Source: Globodera rostochiensis
Lineage: Eukaryota > Nematoda > Chromadorea > Rhabditida > Heteroderidae
Length of the DNA: 64,000 nucleotides
Direction of reading: 5' to 3'
Assembly (NCBI GenBank): GCA_018350325.1
Contig: JAEVLN010000016.1
Coordinates: 1,410,693-1,474,692 of the forward strand
A model generated the notes under the pieces. That model searched no databases. It was given only the letters and a program-made list of their open reading frames with translations, and was not told the DNA's origin. Shown one piece after another: positions 44,640 to 55,339 of the stretch; positions within the stretch are counted from its first letter, which is position 1, and every line of letters starts with the position of its first letter. The position numbers and the translations under genes are program-made.

Positions 44640-45720
44640 GTGTGAAAATAAGTGGCAAAAGGCAAAATTCCAAAAGGGAAAAGTGCCCAAAGGGGGAAAA
44701 TGTAGAAAGGGAGAAAATGCCAAGAGGAAACAGTGCCATGAGAGAAAGTGCCAAAAGGGAAAATGTCAAAATGGAAAAGCCAAAAGCAGGGAAAGTAAAA
44801 AAGGGGAAAAGGTAAAAAGGAAGAAAATGCCAAGAGGGAACAGTGCCATAAAGCAAAATACCAAGAGGGAACGGTGCCAAAAGGGGAAAAGGGAAAATCA
44901 AGAGGAAAAAGTGCCAAAAGTGAAAATGCCACTAGGGAAAAGCCAAAAGCAGGGAAAGTAAAAAAGGGGAAAAGGTAAAAAGGAAGAAAATGCCAAGAGG
45001 GAACAGTGCCATAAGGCAAAATGCCAAGAGGGAACGGTGCCAAAAGGGGAAAAGGGAAAATCAAGAGGAAAAAGTGCCAAAAGTGAAAATGCCTCTAGGG
45101 AAAAGCCAAAAGCAGGGAAAGTAAAAAGGGGAAAAGGTAAAAAGGGAAAAATGCCAAGAGGGAACAGTGCCAAAAGGGAAAATCAAGAGTGAAAAGTGCC
45201 ATAAGATGAAAATGCCAAAACGAAAAAGTGCCAAAAGGAGAAATGCCAAGGGGGAAAAGCCAAAAGCGGGGAAAAGTGCCAAAAGGAGAAAGGACAAAGT
45301 GTCAAAAGGTGAAATGCCACGGTGGAAAAGCCAAATGGGGGGAAAAGTGCCAAGCGAGAAAAGTGCCAAAAGGGAAAAAGAGAGAAAATGCCAAGAGGAA
45401 TAGTCGTGCCAAGTGGAAAAATGCCAAGCGGCAAAAGTGCCAAAAGGCAAAATGCCAAAAGGGAACAGTGCCAAAAGGGAAAATCAAGAGTGAAAAGTGC
45501 CACAAGATGAAAATGCCAAAACGAAAAAGTGTCAAAAGGTGAAATGCCACGGGGAAAAGCCAAAAGCGGTGAAAATGCCAAAGGGGAAAGCAAAAGAGGA
45601 AGAAGTTTCAAAAGGGAAAATCAAAGGGAAAAGTGCCAAAAGCGGGGAAAGTAAAAAGGGGGAAAGTGCCAAAAGGGGAAAAGTGAGATGGGGGAATGTG
45701 CCATAAGGGGTTGGAAAATG
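44640..45720. repeat. GTGCCAAAAGGGAAAA-word stutter repeat, 1.1 kb
   Basis: Words of the AAAATGCCAAGAGGGAAC, GTGCCAAAAGGGGAAAA and GCCAAAAGCAGGGAAAGT type follow each other with irregular spacing. A higher-order unit of about 180 bp recurs at about 44760-45130, and a more degenerate one at 45180-45560. Many lysine-rich or phenylalanine-rich ORFs in all frames are composition artefacts. Confidence 0.75.
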
Positions 45721-45768
45721 TCAAAAGTCCAAGGATAAAAAGCTTTGATTATTGGCATTGTTTGTAAA

Positions 45769-46288
45769 TTAATAATGAAATTCATTTTTGCTTAAATGAT
45801 TAGGTAGGTTTTTTGTTTTAACAAAATCTAAGCATCCCGCCCCGGGACAGTCTTTCCTGGCACAGCACACGCCGGCACTTTCATAAGCATCCTTCATCGC
45901 CTGCTTCAACTCGTTGTTGCAACAATAAGGAGCTGAACGAATTTTAAGGCGTCAAAAGGGTTTCAATATTTCAGAAAAACTTTAAAAACTATTGCTAATG
46001 AAAGTAAATTATAAATTTAAAATGTCTAATTTTTGCCTTTGCTGTCCTCATTTCTTTGGCACACTTGTGATGGAATGCCATTATTGGCACTTACAACTGC
46101 AATCGATTGTTGTTGCGTTGTTGGAGGCAACGGGCACGGCTTCATCAAACTGTTCTCCGACCGAACTTTTGCACGATTGGCCCGAGCATTCATTTTGAGT
46201 CACCGGTTCGGGCAATTGCCCATTCTGTTGGTCCACTAAAGGAACAAAATGTTCTTGCTGCTGTTTAGGTGAATATTCCAATATTCCT
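45769..46288 (-). CDS. Cysteine-rich ground-like-type protein (partial 5')
   Basis: Two exons are clear. The upstream one (about 46288-46095) reads EYSPKQQQEHFVPLVDQQNG, QLPEPVTQNECSGQSCK and VPVASNNATTIDCS, ending at GTAAGT. The last (45932-45769) reads PYCCNNELKQAMKDAYESAG, VCCARKDCPGAGC, then FVKTKNLPNHLSKNEFHY before TAA. The frame is kept across the junction. The C-C-N-x-E-L-x-x-x-M-x-x-A-Y start resembles the ground-like domain of nematode hedgehog-related secreted proteins (inference), but the rest of that domain is not evident. No signal peptide exon was identified. Confidence 0.45.
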
Positions 46289-46466
46289 GCTCAAAAACAT
46301 TTTCTGATGAGAAACAATTTGCAGCTGATGAACATCCTTCCGCAAAATTAATGTTGTTGTTGTTGTTGGCCGATCTTCCGCAAGGTGAAGGGCCAATTAC
46401 TGACAAAAAACAAGGCGAGGAATGTTGGAAAGTCGAAAATGATGACGACGAATATGAAATTGGTAA

Positions 46467-46722
46467 TGAACATGGACCCTGACATGGTGTTGATGATGAA
46501 CATGGACCCTGACATGGTGTTGATGATGAACATGGACCCTGACATGGTGTTGATGATGAACATGGACCCTGACATGGTGTTGATGATGAACATGGACCCT
46601 GACATGGTATTGATGATGAATATGGACCCTGACATGGTGTTGATGATGAACATGGACCCTGACATGGTGTTGATGATGAACATGGACCCTGACATGGTGT
46701 TGATGATGAACATGGACCCTGG
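46467..46722. repeat. 30-bp tandem repeat, nine copies
   Basis: CATGGACCCTGACATGGTGT plus TGATGATGAA repeats nearly perfectly; single variants are at 46619 and 46621. The preceding DNA (46296-46466) is open on the + strand with an acidic reading (VENDDDEYEIGNEHGP), but each repeat unit then contains TGA in that frame. No gene is claimed. Confidence 0.85.
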
Positions 46723-47016
46723 CGGATTTGCGGGTTATATTGTGGTCTTTCGAGAGAAATCCTTGTGGACTTTTTGTAGTTTTTTGGGAAAATGCCAATA
46801 AAAAAAGCACAGGTAAAAGGCCCATTGTGAGTTTATATCATCAGAACAAAAAAACTATTGCTAAAAAATAAATGAAAAAATTCCGATCAATTTTAAGGAA
46901 AAAAATGCAAGCAAATTACAACAGATTCTTGAGATCGCTAAACAACGGCAACAATTGAGCGAATAAACAGAAATAAATATGGCACAAAAATGTTTGGAAT
47001 GATTATTTCATCGCAA

Positions 47017-48268
47017 TTAATTTCCATCTGAACCAAAGCGCATATAACGGTACTTGAGCAACCTGAACATAAGAATTTTAACGACTACTCGAAGGAAAAT
47101 ATGGAAATGATTATTTCTAAATAATGAAAAAAGCAAATCACTCACTTGGGATACACGCGGCGGAAAGCCACAAATATCGGAAAGCAACATAACATCGGGA
47201 TTATTGGGCGGCATCCAACGTAAAATTTCCGGAAAATTGGATACGTCCAAAGGTTATAGCGCACGACTATCACGTAACAGCTGAAATTTGAAAAATAAAT
47301 TTTTTTTTTTTGTAAATTTCTTGGTACGTTAAAAAGGAACAAAGAATAACGAACAAAAAAGGCAAAATCCTATTAATCCTACTGCCAAAAAAAAAGAAGT
47401 AAATTTTTAAATATCAAGCAGAAATATTTAGTCGACCCCTTCATAAAAATTAAATTCTGTGCTTTGAACAGCCCCGCGACCACTCATTTCAAAAGTTAAA
47501 AATTCCAAAATTTGATGTAGAAATTTGAAGACGTACAAAGCGATTCCGCAAATGGAAATAAGTGCCGGTACAATTTCAGCTTTGTAGCCGCGCGGCTTCG
47601 GGCGCTGGTGCTGCCACATGAAAATGTCAACCAGCATGGCGAAGAGGGGCCAAAATACAATATGGCTCCAAGTTATGGTGAAGAGACGGCGCTCCTCTTT
47701 GCTCATCTGCGTTCCCGGGTCCATGATGTATTGAGCCCAAATCATCATGACAACAACCTGAAAACAACCAACTAAACGATTTCTAATTTAAAAAGACACT
47801 GATTTTCGTTAAAAAAAATCATAAAATTTTTAGAGATAATTTTGGACTTACAAAAGAGAACGAGAAGACAATGGCCGCTGTGACCGTATGCAGTTTGGAC
47901 GCAAAAGCGCGCGATCGGTACGGTGAAGGCATGAGAATGGCTGCCGTTGTGTAGTAGAACCATTGGATCAACTAAAAAGCATTACAATTTGTCTTCGAAA
48001 ATCGAACGCAAAAAAAAAACAAATAAAAATTTGTTCTAATATTAGCGAAGTTAAATTCGCAAATCCCTTCGAAAAGTTCTTAAAAAATGAATTACCTAAT
48101 TTGTAAGACCAAAAACACCGCCTAAATATCGACTTACCAGGCTTGTCTGTGCGAGCCAACTGATGTAATCATTGGGAACTGAAAAACGTAATATTACTTA
48201 AAATGTCCAACATTTTATGAAAATGTAAAATATTTACCGGGCATATGTTGGTCTGTTTTGGACCACAT
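47017..48268 (-). CDS. FAR-17a/AIG1-like multi-pass membrane protein, six exons
   Basis: Exons: 48268-48238, 48178-48138, 47971-47852, 47757-47537, 47280-47146, 47062-47017. All junctions are GT-AG and the frame closes to 594 bases (197 residues). The protein starts MWSKTDQHMPVPNDYISW. Hydrophobic segments lie at about 18-36 (LAQTSLLIQWFYYTTAAI), 55-75, 90-112 (TWSHIVFWPLFAMLVDIF) and 126-146. The His at 96 (W-S-H-I-V-F-W-P) and the W-T-Y-P-I at 149-153 sit where FAR-17a/AIG1 proteins have their conserved His and W-x-Y-P. AIG1 and ADTRP hydrolyse fatty-acid esters of hydroxy fatty acids using a Thr and a His; a Thr is present at residue 22, near but not exactly at the expected place. Best-resolved intact gene in the window. 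Confidence 0.65.
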
Positions 48269-48269
48269 T

Positions 48270-48670
48270 AAATGCGCAAAACGCAATGAGAAATATATGT
48301 AGACACATTTAATGTGCCTATTTGTGACCATTTTTTAGGCTAAAAAGGTATTGAAAAAAGAGGAGTACCAGAAAGATTTTGGGTAATAGTGTAGTTTGTG
48401 CCCCCCTCCTTTTTTGAAAAAAATTTTTTTTGTTTCAAAGTCGATTAAAAGATGTTTCTAGGGGTATTTGGGGGGTTGCACAATAGCGAGTTAATGGTAG
48501 AACCACGAAATATAACCGTTAGCCTATGTTACACGCTTTTGAAAATCAAAAGAAATTTCGATGGTGGGTTAGTGCCTGACTATATGCTGTCTGCCGCATG
48601 TTATTTTTTGAATTAGTGGTAAAATGGCATAGATTTTGGCGCATCGTTCATTTTTGTCTGTTACTGCTGG
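48270..48670. other. Repeat shared with 58185-58300
   Basis: TTTAATGTGCCTATTTGTGA, CCATTTTTTAGGCTAAAAAG and GTATTGAAAAAAGAGGAGT occur here (48300-48385) and at 58220-58290 in the same orientation. The remainder is AT-rich, with no gene. Confidence 0.6.
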
Positions 48671-48969
48671 AGTGGACCTAGAGTGCGGCGCGGGAGCGGA
48701 TCCCGCGCGGGATTTTGCGGGATCCCGCTCCGCAATCCCGCATTTTTTGCGTTTTGCGGGATTTTGCGGGATTAATCCCGCAAATCCGCTCCCGCAAAGA
48801 TTTCAAAAAAAAATCCCGCAGCGGGATCCCGCAATTTAGGTGCGGGATTTGCGGGATTGATCATTTTGTTAGTGAATAATGTCATTTATTCAAAATTAAA
48901 TGACATTTTGCCAAATCATTCAAATTAAAGTACCAAAGTGGGTTGGATTTTTGATAACGAATCAAGACA

Positions 48970-49040
48970 TAGTGTGGCTAAGTGGTGACTGGTGCTGTCC
49001 GTAAGATATGAGGGTTGGGGTTCAAACCCCTACAGTGCAA
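48970..49040 (+). repeat. tRNA-like SINE module
   Basis: GTGTGGCTAAGTGGTGACTGG is interrupted into a box-A-like GGCTAAGTGGTGACTGG and a box-B-like GGGGTTCAAACCCCTACAG with a perfect GGGG/CCCC stem. No acceptor stem is present. It belongs to the core of the enclosing element. Confidence 0.55.
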
Positions 49041-49287
49041 ATTTATTTGAATAGCTTTCGGTGAGTATTTGTACTAAAGTAAACAATTTCTTTTTAATTT
49101 TTCCAATCTTTAAAAATCTTTTTACTTTTTGGATTTTTCTTTTTTTTTGGTTGGACGAATCCCAAAACCATAGAAAAGACCAGGCCCGTAGCCAGGGGGG
49201 CCGAGGGGAAGGGGGGGGGTTAAGTAAAAAAACCATAGGGGGAACCCTCTCGTTTTGCAAAATTAATAATTTTTGGACCTTTATAAC

Positions 49288-49905
49288 CAGGGCTGCTACT
49301 TTTAGGCACAAAAAATTGCAAAATAGGCGCCTAAATAGGCACAAAAAAGTAACTAAAATAGGCAAGAAATAGGCACAAAAATCCTCAAATAGGCACAAAA
49401 ATAGGCAAATAAAATTTTTTACAGAAGGTTTTAACAAAAAAAAAAAAAAAAAAATATTTAGCTGATTATTGCAATTACAAATCAAAAAATTTTCTATTTT
49501 TCCGGGTAAAGCGCATCCGAATTTGTTTACAAACACGATTTAGACCATGACATAAACACCTGAGATGTATAAGACGGGTAGAAGAGTTTGAGGCCCTAAA
49601 TTTAATTTTTGTTAATCCAGGTAGCTTTGCCTTTATTTTTGGCATTTTTTGCAAAATATCTCAAAATCCGGAAAAAAAGTCGCCAAAAATGTCGAAATAG
49701 GCACGAAATAGGCACAAAAATGTCGAAATAGGCACAAATAGGCACAAATAGGCATTAGGCACAAAAACCCCAAAATAGGCATAAATAGGCATTATAAAGT
49801 CCACTCTAGAAGCTCCAAATAAAGCTAAAAACATGTTTTTCGTGCTTAACTCACTGTGCCGAGTTCGCAGAAAAAATAGGCATTTGCCTAAAAGTAGCAG
49901 CCCTG
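49288..49905. mobile_element. hAT-like foldback element, AATAGGCAC words, TSD TTTATAAC/ATTATAAC
   Basis: Termini CAGGGCTGCTACTTTTAGGC and GCCTAAAAGTAGCAGCCCTG are exact inverses. Flanks TTTATAAC (49280-49287) and ATTATAAC (49906-49913) match at seven of eight. Arms are AAATAGGCACAAAAATAGGC words. The CAGGGCTGC ends match those of the transposase-bearing hAT at 49964, which may have mobilised it. Confidence 0.85.
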
Positions 49906-49963
49906 ATTATAACAAATTCCATCAAAAAACTCAAAAATTTTTACCGACGGCGCCTGTCGGCAC

Positions 49964-51594
49964 CAGGGCTGCGTCGAAAGAAAAAATTTTTCGAAATCGA
50001 AAGAATCTTCGAAATCGAAATTTTTTTATTTCGATTTTCGTAAGAAAATCGGTAGAAAAACCTCGAAATTATCGAAATCGAAACGGAAGAGACTTTTCGA
50101 AAGTTGGACAAAAATATTTTTTTTTAAAAAAAATTTTGCCTTTCATTAGTTCGACATCATTGGCAATTATATCAACATAATAAATCAAAAATCAAAATTG
50201 AATAAACGGGCATTTTGGTGATAAAAAGCAACATTTTGATGGATTCTCCACTCAAACTCCGGCGTAGATCATTCACAATATATCCGGCGCTGGAAAACAC
50301 TCTCTCCGATTCAACCGATCCAACCGGCGCTGAATGATATCGCTCGTACAGTTTATAGAGCCATGGGTAGTCGTGCCGGTTTTGATTCCACCAGTATGGC
50401 AATTCAATCGCCGGTTTGGTTCGAGCTGAGCCAAGAAATCGGTCCAGCTCCAGCATGCTCAACGTAAAGGCATCCGGTTCTGCTGTGTGGTCGACGGACT
50501 GAGAAGAGCCGATGGAGTCCGCGTCCTAAATTTGATTTTAATTAATTATGGAGATTTATTGATACATCAATTTTCTGCAAAAACATCGTTCTCCGAGATC
50601 GGACCCGAATCGACCCGTGCACGCAAAACTGAGCCAACGGAATTTGTCATCAGCCTTAAATCTCCTGATAACCAAGCTCTCGCTCTCTCCCGAAGATGCT
50701 CAAAAAGATTCAACTTGACACGCGGATCAAGGACGGTTGCACAAATCAAAAACCTCAAAAAATCAAATGTCAAAAAGCCCAAAAAAAAAAAAGAAGGTAG
50801 AACAGCGTTCTATAGAACTTAAGTTATTTAATAAAGAATTACCACCAGACAGGATCCACTCGATCGCCCGTCAATCTGACACAGTTGACCTAAATTCATC
50901 TCAAAATGACTTACTTTTTGCTTTCCCATCCAGAAAAAAGACTATCCAATTTTGCGACAATAGCATCACAGAGTTCGAACGTTTCCGGGGGTTGCAAAGG
51001 ATCCCGCAATTTTTTTTTGAGACCGAGAAAAAACGGGAGAACAGCTCCAATTGTTAGGCTTCTGCTCTGTAAAGCGACCAGACATCGATCAATGGTTCTA
51101 AGCACAACTCTTTTCTCTGTAAATGATTGGATGTTTTGACTTTAGATGCCACTCCAATTTTGATGTTGATTTTGTTGCGCCCTGATCAATTTCTGCTGGA
51201 CAATGCTTGCATTTGGCTTTGGTCTTTCCCGCCCGCTCAAAATAGAACCACCATGAACTCTTATCACACGAATTAACCATTTTTAAGCTTCTAAATAAGG
51301 GATTTATACAAAAAATAAACTAATTGTGATCAATAAATAAACTTGTGCGTGTAGGCATTAACAGATTGTGAGTTAGATTAAAAAAATCTCAAACGAACTT
51401 TATTCATTTTAGCGTGTAAAAAGATCATGGGAAATAAACAAAATGTGGTGAAGTGTCTCAAAAAAATACAAAATTTCTTTGATACAATTTCTCTTTCGAC
51501 AAAATTTCGAAGAATTTTCTCTTTCGATTTTCGTAAGAAAATCGGTAGAAAAACCTCGAAATTATCGAAATCGAAAGGTTTCGACGCAGCCCTG
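49964..51594. mobile_element. hAT transposon with transposase remnants, TSD GTCGGCAC
   Basis: Termini CAGGGCTGCGTCGAAA and TTTCGACGCAGCCCTG, with the exact 8-bp duplication GTCGGCAC (49956-49963, 51595-51602). Arms of about 120 bp share ATTTTCGTAAGAAAATCGGT and AGAAAAACCTCGAAATTATC in the same orientation on both sides, since TCGAAAT words are partly self-complementary. Inside is a minus-strand transposase. It inserted into a GC-rich palindrome of the enclosing element. At 1631 bp it is shorter than typical autonomous hATs, so it is likely defective. Confidence 0.9.
50172..51280 (-). pseudogene. hAT transposase (BED finger to hATC), internally deleted
   Basis: Read on the minus strand from 51280: DKSSWWFYFERAGKTKAKCK with H-C-P, then L-E-W-H-L-K-S-K-H-P, a BED zinc finger (C-x2-C, H-x4-H) for DNA binding. 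Next come LTIGAVLPFFLGLKKKLRDP (about 51060-50930) and ATVLDPRVKLNLFEHL (50740-50690). The C-terminus reads ELPYWWNQNRHDYPWLYKLY and SVESERVFSSAGYIVNDLRR, the hATC dimerisation domain (50400-50230). The blocks lie in different frames and the RNase-H middle is mostly missing, so no active enzyme is expected. Confidence 0.85.
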
Positions 51595-51896
51595 GTCGGC
51601 ACCGCCTGCCCTCCCCCCCCCCGATTCTTAAAAAGGTTCAAAAAATAGTTACAAGTAGTTTCAGACAAATAAGAGCATTCAAATGATACTAAAATTGCAC
51701 GATTCGGTTCAGTGAAAGGTGTTTTGATTTTTTTGAAAAAATCCCGCAATCCCGCGCGGTATCCCGCAAATTTAAAATGCGGGATTTGCGGGATTGCGGG
51801 ATTTATCCCGCAAATCCGCTCCCGCACGACTTGCGGGAAAAAAATCCCGCAGCGGGATCCCGCAAATGCGATTTTGCCGCACTCTAAGTGGACCCA

Positions 51897-52777
51897 GGGA
51901 ACCGCCCAACTGAGTCTGGCCGACTGAGTCTGGGATAACTGAGTCTGGGCCAACTGAGTCTGGGCCAACTGAGTCTGGGCCAACTGAGTCTGGGCCAACT
52001 GAGTCTGGGCCAACTGAGTCTGGTTGGCAGGAAAAAGTTTTTGAACTTAAATCTTCTAAAAAATAAAAAGTCAAGAAACATATCATAAAAAAAATATCTT
52101 TCTTAAACAAAAAATGGTAATGGTGTCTTATATAGGTCCCCGAATTAAAAAAAAATCAGTTTTATGTAATTCTGAGAAGTACTCCGGGGTTATCGAGGTC
52201 GCTGACGAATATGACATCACATTTGACATCATCCAATCTATGATTTCAACATTTATGATTTTTTGAAAAATTTTTCCATTTGTTATCCTTTTTTTACATT
52301 AATAGCCTTAGGCCTAAGCCTAACAAACCCCAAGCCAGGGTGGCATAGGCCTAAGCCTAACAAACCCCAAGCCAGGGTGGCATAGGCCTAAGCCTAACGA
52401 ACCCCAAGTATTATTTTTGGGCGACCATCAATATGCCATGCAGAATCAAAACCCTCAAAGAATAATCGATTTTCTTGCCGGAATTTCCAAAATTATCACA
52501 TGAAGAATTGAATCAATGATTGTTTTATTTAGTTTATGTTGTTGGATAAGTTATGTTTGTTTGCTTTAATTTTTGTTTAAGTTAAGAAAGATATTTTTTT
52601 ATGATATGTTTCTTCACTTTTTATTTTTTAGAAGATTTAAGTTCAAAAACTTTTTCCTGCCAACCAGACTCAGTTGGCCCAGACTCAGTTGGCACCAGAC
52701 TCAGTTGGTCCAGACTCAGTTGGCCCAGACTCAGTTGGCCCAGACTCAGTCGGCCAGACTCAGTCGACCCCTACCGG
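51897..52777. mobile_element. Foldback element with CAACTGAGTCTGGGC words, TSD TGGACCCA
   Basis: The left arm is GGGAACCGCCCAACTGAGTC then six CTGGGCCAACTGAGT units. The right arm is the inverse, ending GTCGACCCCTACCGG. TGGACCCA flanks both sides (51889-51896, 52778-52785). The core carries three TAGGCCTAAGCCTAACAAAC units and CCCCAAGCCAGGGTGGCATA. It is the same family as 32018-32695 and 32742-33446. Confidence 0.82.
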
Positions 52778-52792
52778 TGGACCCATAGGGTT

Positions 52793-53956
52793 TAGAGTGC
52801 GGCAAAATCGGATTTGCGGATGCGGGATTACAAATCAAAATCTCGTGCGGGATCGAATTTGCGGGATTAATCCCGCAATCCCGCAAATCCCGCATTTTAA
52901 ATTTGCGGGATCCCGCGCGGGATTGCGGGATTTTTTAATTTTACCAAAGAATCAACACACTTTTCAAACTGGACCGAATTGTTCAATTTGTGTCATTGAA
53001 GTTCTTATTTATCCAAGACTACTTGTAACTAGGGCCGGGATCGGGATTTTTGGGAAAACCGGGATTGGGATTAACCGTGATTGACAATGGGGGGGGGGAG
53101 GGGGATTTTTTTTTTTGTAATAGTCTCTCGCAACCGGGAGTCTGAACAAACCAAAAATTTGAGGTTCAGGGGCTCAGGCGTTTAGGGTAAACAAAAATTT
53201 TTTTTTGTTATTCAAAAATATCTTACTCATTGTCTTCAACTTCGATTGCCTCAGCACCAGTTTTTTTGAGAATTTAGCTTCACTTCTGCTGCTGGAGCTG
53301 AGGAAGGGGTCGGCGGTGCCGATACGCGCCGCCGGAGAAAATTTCTGGAATTTTTGACTCAATTTGTTAAGAGATTTGCAACAAAATTGGCTATTTTTGT
53401 TGACTCCATTTAATTACCAATTTTATAGGTTAAAATGGTCCCCTGTTTTGTAATTTCGTCCAACCAAAAAATGGAAATTCCAAAAAGTTGTAAAAAGCCG
53501 CCCAAAAACTTTTTAAAAATCATAAAAATTTAATAAATTGTTTCATCCATACAAATTCTCATCAAAAGACAAAAAACCAATTTGGATCAGTCCGGGGTTG
53601 AACATCCACCCACAACACTTCCGACATACATCACTACCCACTACATCAGACGATATTTGCCTTTTTCTCAAAAATTCCATTCTTATTACTCCACTTGTGT
53701 AATTTGTGAGCATCGAGTCTTTTAATTTGAAAGATTTGGCAAAACGTCTATGCTAATTTTGAATAAACTCCAATTGCGGGATCCGCATACAAATTTGCGG
53801 ATCCCGCTGCGGGATTACAAATCAAAATCGCGTGCGGGATCGGATTTGCGGGATTAATTCCGCAAATCCCGCAATCCCGCAAATCGCAAAAAATGCGGGA
53901 TTGCGGCGCGGGATCCCGCAAAATCCCGCGCGGGATCAATCCCGCGCCGCACTCTA
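52793..53956. mobile_element. hAT-like foldback element, GCGGGATCCCGC words, TSD ATAGGGTT
   Basis: Termini TAGAGTGCGGC and GCCGCACTCTA, exact duplication ATAGGGTT (52785-52792, 53957-53964). The family is that of 48679-51886. The core has a CCGGGATTGGGATT word island (53035-53080), a GC-rich palindrome (53311-53335) and a tRNA-like module on the minus strand (53590-53665). Length 1164 bp. Confidence 0.88.
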
Positions 53957-54059
53957 ATAGGGTTCCCTATCCTTTGGGCAGTGGATCGATTGGGCAGTGA
54001 TCCTTTGGGCAGTGGATGCGTCCGGGACAATGTGAACCAGCAACCCTCTTTAATAAAAA

Positions 54060-54520
54060 ATAAGTTATAATACTTTAATTAATTACTTTTGCGCATTTCC
54101 AATACTGTATGTTGTCTTCAACTTTGCTGTCCGCTTCAAACTGATAATCGAAGCCTTCTCGAGTTAGAAGGCTTTTGCCTTTTTTTGAAATGACTTCAAA
54201 GAACTCTAAATTGAATTGATGGGGTGCCTCCATTGGATTCTCCTCCTGATCGGAATGGTGAAGTTTGGAGAATTTTTGAAAAAATTTGGTTGCCGATTAT
54301 GTTGAAATGGAAGGAGATTCCGGTAATTTGTCAGATTTTGATGACGACCCGGATGAACCGACTGATGATTTTTGTGACAGGCCTTTTGCATCAGAATTGC
54401 AAGCGGATAGATTTAATGCTTGGATTAATTTTGCATGGCAAAAAGCGGGCTATTTTGTCCGGCACTTCCCTGAACATACACATAAATATAAGGGGGGGGG
54501 GCGTTTTAGCTTAGCGTGAT
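54060..54520 (+). pseudogene. Unrecognised gene fragment
   Basis: Two readings in different frames look protein-like: PPLDSPPDRNGEVWRIFEKI up to about 54290, then DYVEMEGDSGNLSDFDDDPD and ELQADRFNAWINFAWQKAGY to 54480, followed by a poly-G run and TGA. The shift could be a frameshift or a short intron. The acidic segment and the W-I-N-F-A-W stretch give no family match. It is convergent with the receptor copy at 54525. Confidence 0.3.
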
Positions 54521-54706
54521 TTGATCACTTTCGAAGGTCGCCAATTGTGCCAGTGATTTTCACGTCCGGCATTGACTCAGCCCCGATGTGAAACAGAACC
54601 GTTATGAAAGTACTGATCAGCGCACAAATTAAGCCAATCTTTGCCAGATAAGGCCTCCGTTTGATGCATTTGTATCTGTAAAATACACAAAAGTGCTGGT
54701 CAAATA

Positions 54707-54917
54707 ACATTGATCAACCTATCCGAATTCCGTATCAGATCAATTCATTATTATCGAAGAACTGATAGCCTCTCCCCCCATAACATTGATCAACCTATCC
54801 GAAAATTCCGTATCAGAGCAATTCATTATTATCGAAGAACTGATAGCCTCTCCCCCCATAACATTGATCAACCTATCCGAAGTTCCGTATCAGAGCAATT
54901 CAGTATTATCGTAGAAT
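54707..54917. repeat. Minisatellite, about 76-bp unit, three copies
   Basis: The unit includes AACATTGATCAACCTATCCG, AATTCCGTATCAGAGCAATT, CATTATTATCGAAGAACTGA and TAGCCTCTCCCCCC. The inverse array lies at 63847-64000. It sits where the distal half of receptor exon 3 should be. Confidence 0.85.
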
Positions 54918-55339
54918 GTAAACAAACAGAAAATGGGCCGAGTTGGTGGAGAATTTCGAATGCCGAAGTCAGTGCAAACAGATAATTGGCAGTTCCGCGT
55001 AAAGCCCTAAAATAAATACTTTTTCATTAATTTAAATTGTGATCTTTAATCATAAATATTGTGTTTAAGTGTTTTTCAAGCCCTTTGAAGTTAAAACCAA
55101 ATTTTATGAAGTGATCAAAAATTAAATTTGCAAATTGAAAAGTTTACTTTATCTTGACAGTGATGTAAATTACGGAAGCGTTCGTCACCAAACCGACAAT
55201 TGCAATACATCCTAAGGCAAAAGCACATCCGATCAGTGGCCAACACGGGTAACAGTCCTTGAAGGTCAAATAAAACTAAAATATTTTTTAGGATTAATTT
55301 AAAAAAAAAATGTATAAATTACCAAATCATCGTATTTAC

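Larger units (their letters stand above)
48679..51886. mobile_element. hAT-like foldback element, GCGGGATCCCGC words, TSD AGTGGACC
   Basis: Termini TAGAGTGCGGCG and GCCGCACTCTA with the exact duplication AGTGGACC (48671-48678, 51887-51894). Arms of about 180 bp consist of GCGGGATTTGCGGGATT and GCGGGATCCCGC words. The core carries a tRNA-like module (48970-49040) and a GC-rich palindrome that was itself split by the hAT at 49964. The smaller element at 49288 is nested in it too. Confidence 0.88.

Noticed and set aside
44510..45611. Phenylalanine-rich and lysine-rich ORFs of 90-184 codons
   Set aside because: Low-complexity readings of the GTGCCAAAAGGG array in every frame.
46296..46722. Acidic + strand ORF running into the 30-bp repeat
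   Set aside because: Every repeat unit contains TGA in that frame, and no splice sites or family similarity were seen.
48970..49040. Possible genuine tRNA gene
   Set aside because: Box motifs and a T-arm-like stem are present, but no acceptor or anticodon stem pairs, and the module recurs inside transposable elements.
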